From positions 1-11,228 of the forward strand of contig JAIRMT010000001.1 of the NCBI GenBank assembly GCA_031258505.1: a DNA stretch of 11,228 nucleotides. Direction: 5' to 3'. This document shows positions 5,881 to 11,228 of this stretch, piece by piece (the stretch's first letter is position 1; every line of letters starts with the position of its first letter). The stretch comes from Treponema sp. GTDB taxonomy: Bacteria > Spirochaetota > Spirochaetia > Treponematales > Breznakiellaceae. Made by a program: the position numbers and the translations under genes. The notes below the pieces were generated by a model. The model had not been told where the DNA came from. It made no database searches and saw nothing but the letters and a program-made list of their open reading frames with translations.

Positions 5881-7755
5881 GTGTCTGTAAAAGAATCAAA
5901 AGAGTTTATCATTAAGCCGTGGCGGGTGAGCGCCTTTTTAGGCTTATTCATCCTGCTTGCAACGCTTGTTCTGTTTCGCTATGGCGGGCTTATGCTTGAT
6001 CCAAACAACAAGGAAGTTGAGGTTCCAGAACGGAGCAACGCTGAACGCGGCGCTATCCTCGACCGAAATGGCCGCATTCTGGCCTTGCCTACCCGTCAGG
6101 GCAACGTTACGGTATGGCGGCCTGAGATCAGCGATCTCACGGTATTCAGCCAGGCGCTCTCCCCGATCTTGGAGATGTCGGCTGAGGAAATCCGGCGCCG
6201 AATCACTAACTCCTCCTCAGACTTTATCTATCTCAAGAGACGGGTTGGCCAGGAGGTTATACAGCAAATTGAGGAACTCCAGAAGCAACCGCTCAAGGGA
6301 GTGAACATTGAGGCGACCTCAGGGCGGGTCTATCCTGAGAAAACGCTGGCAAGCCAGATTCTGGGCTTTGTGGGAAATGAGGGCATGGGTCTTGAGGGAA
6401 TTGAGTTCGCCTTTGAGAACGACCTGAGCGCACAGGGAAACCTCAATGGGAGTCAGGTTATCCTGACCATAGACGCCAACATTCAATACAAGCTTGAGGA
6501 TATAGCGCGGGCTGCTCTGGTTGAGAATAACGCCGAGTCAGTTATGCTTATGGCAATGGACCCGCGTACTGGCGAGCTTCTGGGTGCGGCCTCTCTGCCC
6601 GACTTTGACCCTAACGACATCCAATCCGCCGACGAGAACGTCTTGACCTATCGTCCGGCGGTCTGGTCGTATGAGCCGGGTTCGGTATTCAAGATTTTCT
6701 CCATTGCCGCGCTTCTTGATTCCGACTCTATCACGGGTAACACGACCTTTGTCTGCAATGGGCACTACGAACACGTTACTAGACTGGGGGAACGGGTAGT
6801 GATCAACTGTCTGGGTGTTCACGGCAGGGTAAGCGCCAAAGAAATTCTGACCTACTCCTGTAACGCTGGCGTTGCCTACGCATCCGACCGGATTGAAATC
6901 GAGCCGTTTTATCAGATCTTACGGAACTTGGGTTTTGGCAGCAAAATCGGTGCGGGCAATCCTGGTGAAACCGCCGGCGTGCTTGCAAGTTTGCGGCAGT
7001 GGTCGGCGCGTTCCAAGCCGACTATTGCCATGGGTCAGGAAATCGCGGTATCCGCGCTCCAGATATTGCAGGCCGCCACTGCCGTAGCCAACGACGGCCT
7101 CCTCGTACAGCCTCGGGTGGTATCCATGATCCGGTCAGAGGATGGCCAAACTGAGCGAGTCTTTGAGACCAGCGCTCCGAGACAGGTCATCAAACCGGCA
7201 ACGGCCCGGGCGATTCGTTCCTACATGGCTGATGTTACCTCGTCGGAAAGCGGCATTGCCTGGCGCGCCACTATGGAAGACCTTTCCATGTCTGTAAAAA
7301 CCGGCACGGCGCAGATGATCGATCCGCGCACCAACGCCTATTCCGAAACCGACTATATTGCCAGTTGTATTGCTATGCTTCCGGCAGACTCTCCTTCCCT
7401 GATTCTGTACATGGTTATCGTGAAGCCGCAGAGCGGTTCTTATTATGGAAGCAGAATCGCAGCGCCTCGCATCCGGGAAGCTGCCGAAGCGCTGGTTGAT
7501 TATCTTGGAATCCCCCGTGGGAAAAACCAGCAGATCGATCACTCTGGCACGATTCTTCTTGAAAACATTGCCGCGCCGGTCATTGATGGTGTGGTTCCTG
7601 ACTTCACCGGCTATTCCAAGCGCGAACTCATGCCGCTTCTGCTCCGCGACGACCTGCATATCGAGCTAAAGGGTGATGGCTGGGTTCGTTACCAGAATCC
7701 GCCCGTCGGAACTCCACTCATGTCTGATACTATCATCACGTTGGAACTGGAATAG
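5881..7755 (+). CDS. Class B penicillin-binding protein (FtsI/PBP2-like transpeptidase) with C-terminal PASTA-like domain
   Basis: The 624-residue protein has an N-terminal membrane span (about 16-33), a PBP dimerisation domain (starting ERGAILDRNGRILA, about 55-180), and a transpeptidase domain (about 215-540) with the three active-site motifs S268-V-F-K271, S326-C-N328 and K473-T-G475. A PASTA-like segment (about 568-623, VPDFTGYSKRELMPLL to NPPVGTPL) ends the protein. It cross-links peptidoglycan on the periplasmic side and is a beta-lactam target; septal rather than side-wall function cannot be decided. The start is GTG at 5881 with GAGGG (5867-5871) 9 nt upstream, overlapping the stop of lepB. 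Co-expression with signal peptidase and proximity to the LysM/M23 hydrolase fit an envelope-growth locus. Confidence 0.93.
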   Translation: MSVKESKEFIIKPWRVSAFLGLFILLATLVLFRYGGLMLDPNNKEVEVPERSNAERGAILDRNGRILALPTRQGNVTVWRPEISDLTVFSQALSPILEMSAEEIRRRITNSSSDFIYLKRRVGQEVIQQIEELQKQPLKGVNIEATSGRVYPEKTLASQILGFVGNEGMGLEGIEFAFENDLSAQGNLNGSQVILTIDANIQYKLEDIARAALVENNAESVMLMAMDPRTGELLGAASLPDFDPNDIQSADENVLTYRPAVWSYEPGSVFKIFSIAALLDSDSITGNTTFVCNGHYEHVTRLGERVVINCLGVHGRVSAKEILTYSCNAGVAYASDRIEIEPFYQILRNLGFGSKIGAGNPGETAGVLASLRQWSARSKPTIAMGQEIAVSALQILQAATAVANDGLLVQPRVVSMIRSEDGQTERVFETSAPRQVIKPATARAIRSYMADVTSSESGIAWRATMEDLSMSVKTGTAQMIDPRTNAYSETDYIASCIAMLPADSPSLILYMVIVKPQSGSYYGSRIAAPRIREAAEALVDYLGIPRGKNQQIDHSGTILLENIAAPVIDGVVPDFTGYSKRELMPLLLRDDLHIELKGDGWVRYQNPPVGTPLMSDTIITLELE

Positions 7756-7848
7756 CCGATAGCCAATTTGTTGGGAATATGATATAGAAGAATCATTGAA
7801 GCAAGCATTGATATGATCGTCCTTATAGAAAGACAAAAGGAGAAAAAC

Positions 7849-9054
7849 ATGGCAAAGATGAGTGATTCTGAAAAGTTCAAGGGGAATCCCTTGAGTTCAA
7901 GTGAAGAAAAGGTAAAAGCATTGGAGGCTGCCCGTCTCCAGATTGAGAAGCAGTTTGGTTCTGGCTCAATTATGAAGCTGGGGGATCATACCAACGCGAT
8001 TGGCATTGAGGTTATTCCATCTGGTTCCATACTGCTGGATGAGGCGCTGGGCATTGGCGGCTATCCGCGCGGGCGCATCATCGAAATCTACGGGCCAGAG
8101 TCTTCCGGTAAGACAACGCTGGCGCTCCACGCTATTGCCGAGTCGCAGAAACTGGGGGGCATTGCCGCGTTTGTGGATGCGGAACACGCCTTGGACCCGG
8201 TTTATGCAAAAAACCTCGGTGTCAATACTGAGGAGTTGTGGATTTCCCAGCCGGACAACGGCGAGCAGGCGCTTGAGATCACAGAAAGCCTGGTGCGTTC
8301 TGGCGCAGTGGACGTGATCGTGGTGGACTCTGTTGCGGCATTGACTCCGCGCGCGGAGATTGATGGTGACATGGGGGACGCGCAGATGGGGCTTCAGGCG
8401 CGGCTGATGAGTCAGGCCATGCGGAAGCTGACTGCCATCATCGGCAAGTCTCACGCCATTCTTATTTTCATTAACCAGATTCGCATGAAGATCGGTGTTA
8501 TGTTTGGGAATCCGGAGACTACCACCGGCGGTAACGCGCTCAAGTTCTACGCCTCAATACGGCTTGAGGTGCGCAAGGTTGAGACCATTGAGAAAGGGGA
8601 TTCTGATGCTATTGGAAACCGTGTACGGGTCAAGGTCTTGAAGAACAAAGTTGCGCCGCCGTTTAGACGCGCTGAACTTGAAATTATATTCGGCAAAGGC
8701 ATTTCCTCAGCAGCAAGTATCCTTGACGCAGCGGTCAAGTACGAGATCATCGACAAGAAAGGCGCATGGTATGCCTATGGCGAGGAAAAGGTCGGTCAGG
8801 GACGGGACAACGCCAGAATCTATCTTGAGGAACACCCTGAGTTTACCAAAGAGGTAGAATCGAAAGTGCGCAAAATCATGTTCCCGGATAAGGATGCGCC
8901 TGTTGCTTCTCAAGAGGCGCCGACAGCTAACGCTACGAGTACGCCTAACACGGAAACAAGCAACGTAAGTGAACCGGTGGTGAAGCGCGGCGTGGGTCGC
9001 CCGCGCAAGTTACCGGAGCAGACGCCCGCCATGGCGGCGCTCGAAGACGAATAG
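7849..9054 (+). CDS. recA: RecA recombinase with basic C-terminal tail
   Basis: The 401-residue protein starts at ATG 7849 with AAGGAG (7837-7842) 6 nt upstream; an in-frame ATG at 7813 is less likely. Walker A is GPESSGKTT (82-90) and Walker B VIVVDS (156-161). The L2 loop and following strand (NQIRMKIGVMFG, NPETTTGGNALKFYAS) match standard RecA almost exactly. It forms the ATP-dependent filament on single-stranded DNA for strand exchange and repair. The tail beyond about residue 345 is Pro/Thr/Ser-rich and ends with KRGVGRPRKLP (379-389), an AT-hook-like motif, then an acidic ALEDE end. No LexA-type box is seen in the 93-nt upstream gap, and no promoter there is convincing, so read-through from the PBP operon is possible. 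Confidence 0.98.
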   Translation: MAKMSDSEKFKGNPLSSSEEKVKALEAARLQIEKQFGSGSIMKLGDHTNAIGIEVIPSGSILLDEALGIGGYPRGRIIEIYGPESSGKTTLALHAIAESQKLGGIAAFVDAEHALDPVYAKNLGVNTEELWISQPDNGEQALEITESLVRSGAVDVIVVDSVAALTPRAEIDGDMGDAQMGLQARLMSQAMRKLTAIIGKSHAILIFINQIRMKIGVMFGNPETTTGGNALKFYASIRLEVRKVETIEKGDSDAIGNRVRVKVLKNKVAPPFRRAELEIIFGKGISSAASILDAAVKYEIIDKKGAWYAYGEEKVGQGRDNARIYLEEHPEFTKEVESKVRKIMFPDKDAPVASQEAPTANATSTPNTETSNVSEPVVKRGVGRPRKLPEQTPAMAALEDE

Positions 9055-9058
9055 TAGC

Positions 9059-9085
9059 AAGCGCCCTCAAACTGGGGCGCTTTTT
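9059..9085 (+). terminator. Rho-independent terminator of recA
   Basis: AAGCGCCC (9059-9066) pairs with GGGCGCTT (9075-9082) around an 8-nt loop, followed by a TTTTT run (9081-9085). It starts 4 nt after the recA stop. Confidence 0.85.
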
Positions 9086-9088
9086 AGA

Positions 9089-9793
9089 TCACCAGCTCAC
9101 CTGATAGTCTAAGGCGCGTTCAAGCACAAGCAGGTCAAGAAGGGGAATGTCAAATTCAGCACGATTATCGACGGCCACGCCTCCTTTGATGGCAGTAACA
9201 GTAGCAGGGAAGGCGATTGAAGCGCGGATACGGGCGGTAGCCATCTCGTCAGCCACTGGTTTGCCATATATCATAGTTACCAAACTGAGATAGTCGGCGT
9301 GGGAAAGCGTTTCGCCCGTAACGACCGGCGCCATGAGCGCGGTAAGGTAATCAACTACGTCTCGTGATATAAGTGGAATGATCTGCGGCCCTGAACTCCG
9401 GTCCAGATGTATCGTGATTTGACCACCTGCGCCGCTTTGCTCGTAAGTGATAAAACGGGTCGCCACTGCCCGTGAAGGGATGGCGAGAAACTCATCAACA
9501 CGGTATAGGCTGATCGTTCCCTCAATGGTGGAACTGTTCACATTAGTGAAAGACGCGGCCTTGATCCCAGGTGCAACAGCCATAGAGCGCCCGATAGACG
9601 GGCCGTCAATGATTTGAGCGCCGGTTTCGCCACCTACACGGGACAAGGTGCGAATGAGCGTAGCTATGCGCGGCTCCAGTGCGGCGCGAAGAGTAACATC
9701 AGCGGAAGCGTCAACATTAAGGGAACCATTGATTTGAGCAGAACAGGACGCAAAAAACGCAACAACGAACAAACTGAGCAAAATATGTTTCAT
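9089..9793 (-). CDS. Putative lipoprotein, 234 aa, unknown function
   Basis: The N-terminus MKHILLSLFVVAFFASC is a signal peptide with a spirochaete-style lipobox, giving lipidation at Cys17. The rest has segments such as INGSLNVDASADVTLRAALEP, TIEGTISLYRVDEFLAIP and FDIPLLDLLVLERALDYQVSW; it is rich in Ala, Val, Thr and Ile with few Lys. I recognise no family. The ATG at 9791-9793 is only 3 nt after the tRNA-Val gene, leaving no room for a Shine-Dalgarno, which is odd. The gene converges on recA, separated by the terminator. Membrane location is well supported; role unknown. Confidence 0.75.
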   Translation of the reverse strand: MKHILLSLFVVAFFASCSAQINGSLNVDASADVTLRAALEPRIATLIRTLSRVGGETGAQIIDGPSIGRSMAVAPGIKAASFTNVNSSTIEGTISLYRVDEFLAIPSRAVATRFITYEQSGAGGQITIHLDRSSGPQIIPLISRDVVDYLTALMAPVVTGETLSHADYLSLVTMIYGKPVADEMATARIRASIAFPATVTAIKGGVAVDNRAEFDIPLLDLLVLERALDYQVSW

Positions 9794-9796
9794 GTA

Positions 9797-9869
9797 TGGA
9801 CGATGCTGGATTTGAACCAGCGACTTCTACCGTGTGAAGGTAGCACTCTCGCCACTGAGTTAATCGTCC
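9797..9869 (-). tRNA. tRNA-Val (anticodon CAC)
   Basis: The 73-nt - strand sequence folds as a full cloverleaf: acceptor GGACGAT/ATCGTCC, D-arm ACTC...GAGT, anticodon arm CTACC-TTCACAC-GGTAG with CAC anticodon, five-base variable loop, and T-arm GCTGG-TTCAAAT-CCAGC. The discriminator base is A and CCA is not encoded, so CCA must be added after transcription. It decodes GTG valine codons. Confidence 0.95.
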
Positions 9870-9880
9870 AAGATATAAAT

Positions 9881-9909
9881 ATTCTAACATTCATATTTGA
9901 TCTTGTCAA
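9881..9909 (-). promoter_or_regulatory. Strong promoter for tRNA-Val (and probably the lipoprotein gene)
   Basis: TTGACA (9904-9909), a 17-nt spacer and TAGAAT (9881-9886) on the - strand. The tRNA 5' end is 11 nt downstream of the -10 box, so the primary transcript starts just before the tRNA. Confidence 0.85.
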
Positions 9910-10022
9910 GTCTCAAATCAGGATAAACGCATAGAAATTCCCATGCCAGTCAGCGGGAACGCTTGGATCCACCCTCAATGCTTTGTTACGATTGATGTGG
10001 TGAGGTAGGATGAGGAGGCATT

Positions 10023-10232
10023 ATGGCAGAAGCAACACAACGTCTTCCCGTTCACTGCTCCATAAGCGCCTCCTCGCAAGCTTGACTTCCGGCGCCGATG
10101 CGCTGGGACAGCCACCCTGATCGTTACGCCGCCTGTCCCCCTAAAAAGCCCGTGAAAAAGGCGCCTGACATCCCATGCGCGGCGGTTCCCGCACGCTTTT
10201 ACGGAACGCCGCTTCCGTTTCTCCTCGCCTAA
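10023..10232 (+). other. 70-codon reading frame interrupted by one in-frame TGA (codon 21)
   Basis: From ATG 10023, preceded by GAGGAGG (10012-10018, 4 nt spacing), the frame begins MAEATQRLPVHCS, meets TGA at 10083-10085, then continues open to TAA at 10230-10232. The second part contains MRWDSHPDRYAACPPKKPV, AVPARFYGTP and ends LPFLLA. Codon use in both halves looks gene-like and the sequence is Pro- and Cys-rich. Explanations: TGG-to-TGA loss of a Trp codon, a real 20-residue peptide, UGA recoding, or no coding at all (a 122-aa - strand frame also covers it, but is made of Arg-rich shadow sequence). The stretch 9910-10239 otherwise shows only a 15-16-nt inverted repeat (10012-10026 with 10060-10075) that would sequester the Shine-Dalgarno. 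Confidence 0.3.
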
Positions 10233-10239
10233 AACTGCC

Positions 10240-10620
10240 TTACAGCACGGACTTGGAAGACGCATTCTCACCATAAGTTGATGACCAATACCAGCCAAGA
10301 CTGAAGCCTCCAATGTTTCGCATATATGCAGATTGCCGTACATATAGTGAAGTTCATCTCTTGTTAAGGAAGGAACCAGTTGTCAAAACCATTGATCTCC
10401 AGGGCATCGCACGCCTGCGCCACCCAGCCAAAACTGCCGCCACGGTTATTTGCCTGAACCATTATAGCGTGTGTATTTGTCTTTTCTGTTCCTACAGTCC
10501 GTTGTTTTTCGATCCCTCTCTCTTCAGTTGCATATAATACACGGCTAAGAACCTCCGGCGTAGCTCCAGATACCGCCGCCAGCCTCCGGTTTTTTGTCAT
10601 GGACAGCAAAAACTGGAGAC
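10240..10620 (-). pseudogene. Decayed DUF1566 (Lcl_C domain) gene fragment
   Basis: Reading several - strand frames together restores a DUF1566 domain: VHDKK-TGGW, RRYLE, ATPEVLSRVLYATEE, KTNTHAIMVQANNRGG, WVAQACDALEINGFDNWFLP, then S-LTRDELHYMYGNLH, then MRNIGGFSLGWYWSST. WFLP and YWSST are hallmarks of this family. At least four small frame changes are needed: a lost A in an A run (10590-10595), a lost G near 10562-10567, loss of four bases at a TTCC repeat (10365-10375), and a gained AT at 10321-10328. The last restored frame stops at TAA 10240-10242 before the usual C-terminal VRxVR end, so the 3' end is cut off too. It begins just downstream of the nuclease-like gene. The frame corrections are my reading, but the family match is strong. 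Confidence 0.7.
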
Positions 10621-10630
10621 TAACGCCTTT

Positions 10631-11228
10631 TTACCATTTTCTCACCTCAAACCCATTAGGTATACCGACCACTTCTACAGAATCCCCCGACTGTACCACA
10701 ACATACAACCCTTTCTTTTGCGCGTACCGGCACACACTTTCAGGAACGATTGCCCCGGCCACAGCCCCAACCAGAAGCCGTTTGTCGCCGCGCTTGTCCA
10801 TGTAAAGACGTATCTTGCCTATCCGGTCAAGGTGGTCGTCTATGTCTTCTTCGATTAGATCCGTTTTCACTTCAACAGGCATTGCGTAATCGCCGTTTTC
10901 GAGGAAAATGTCCGCTTCCGCGATGATTTGCTTTCCGTCACGGAACTTAATATTTCGGCTGCCTCTGGTGAACTCATACTCAAAGGCGTCAAACTTTTCC
11001 CACAGCTTGGCGGCAACCATCTGTTCCGTCCATCTGCCCAGGGATCTATTCACGCCGCCGATATTTTTTGATAGTTCGGCCACCTCTTTGGACATTTTGG
11101 CGATTTGCTCATCGGTTCTCCGCTGTTGTTCATCGGTTCTCCGCCCGCTAATTGATAGTTCGGCCACCTCTTTGGACGTTCTGGCGATTTGCTCATCGGT
11201 TCTCCGCTGTTGCTCATCGGTTCTCCGC
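10631..11228 (-). CDS. Coiled-coil protein with PD-(D/E)XK-nuclease-like domain (5' end outside window)
   Basis: The frame stays open to the window edge, so the 5' end is missing; 198 residues are visible. The N-terminal part is a hydrophilic, probably coiled-coil repeat of RRTDEQ units (about 1-60). The C-terminal domain (about 65-198) has EADIFLENGDYAMPVEVK with Asp106 and E119-V-K121, matching the D-x(n)-(E/D)xK metal site of the restriction-endonuclease-like fold, then GDKRLLVGAVAGAIVPE. This domain order is like the DUF3782-type proteins frequent in cyanobacteria and gut Treponema, whose role is not established. A GTG at 11165-11167 could serve as start but lies inside the repeat, so I treat the gene as partial. 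No cognate methylase is visible, so a restriction system is not indicated. Confidence 0.75.
   Translation of the reverse strand, partial: RRTDEQQRRTDEQIARTSKEVAELSISGRRTDEQQRRTDEQIAKMSKEVAELSKNIGGVNRSLGRWTEQMVAAKLWEKFDAFEYEFTRGSRNIKFRDGKQIIAEADIFLENGDYAMPVEVKTDLIEEDIDDHLDRIGKIRLYMDKRGDKRLLVGAVAGAIVPESVCRYAQKKGLYVVVQSGDSVEVVGIPNGFEVRKW
11060..11227 (-). repeat. 84-bp in-frame tandem duplication
   Basis: Two 28-codon units (11144-11227 and 11060-11143) each encode RRTDEQQRRTDEQIA followed by [RK]-[TM]-SKEVAELS and diverge only at the last codons. Each unit itself holds two RRTDEQ half-repeats of 21 nt. The array continues past the window edge, so total copy number is unknown. Confidence 0.85.

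Noticed and set aside
7756..7848. Possible LexA box or promoter for recA
   Set aside because: I found no GAAC/GTTC-type or TTTG/CAAA-type palindrome and no well-spaced -35/-10 pair.
9983..10011. Promoter-like TTGTTA, 17 nt, TAGGAT upstream of the TGA-interrupted frame
   Set aside because: The predicted start of transcription would fall at or after the Shine-Dalgarno, so it cannot serve that frame well.
9975..10343. 122-aa - strand frame beginning MYGNLHICETLEA
   Set aside because: Its first residues are a piece of the DUF1566 pseudogene and the rest is Arg-rich shadow sequence, so it is a composite and not a gene.

Overview
The window looks like about 11 kb of a gut-type Treponema or a close spirochaete relative. 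This is inferred from mid-range GC and near-consensus RecA, from a spirochaete-style lipoprotein, from small toxin-antitoxin genes with a GMFSDGKLSSE-type antitoxin tail, and from a decayed DUF1566 (Lcl_C) gene of a kind common in these genomes. No marker in the window fixes the species.

Left part (1-2230): the tail of an unknown + strand gene and a likely terminator. Then come a truncated PIN-domain (VapC-like) toxin with its antitoxin on the - strand, two inverted repeats, and a coupled - strand pair: a protein made mostly of fourteen heptapeptide repeats and a 221-aa hypothetical protein. The hypothetical starts at GTG, and its Shine-Dalgarno overlaps the stop codon of the repeat gene.

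Middle part (2250-9085): a - strand run begins at a strong promoter (4018-4046) and holds a 44-aa membrane peptide gene, a DUF2156 protein and a YfcE/MJ0936-type phosphoesterase, the last two only 4 nt apart. Upstream lies a membrane-anchored LysM-LysM-M23 cell-wall hydrolase, divergent from a + strand group of signal peptidase I, a class B penicillin-binding protein with a PASTA-like C-terminus, and recA with a clear terminator. The hydrolase and signal peptidase promoters appear to have overlapping -10 boxes on opposite strands. This places peptidoglycan synthesis, peptidoglycan cleavage and protein export next to each other.

Right part (9085-11228): a putative lipoprotein gene starts 3 nt after a tRNA-Val(CAC) gene that has a near-perfect promoter. 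Next is a roughly 330-nt stretch containing a 70-codon reading frame interrupted by one in-frame TGA. Then comes a DUF1566 pseudogene with at least four small frame disruptions. The window ends inside a coiled-coil PD-(D/E)XK-like nuclease family gene whose N-terminal region has an 84-bp tandem duplication.

The core genes are ordinary. The accessory flanks hold the unusual material: repeats, truncations, frameshifts and an interrupted frame. No complete new defence or mobile system can be demonstrated from the sequence alone.
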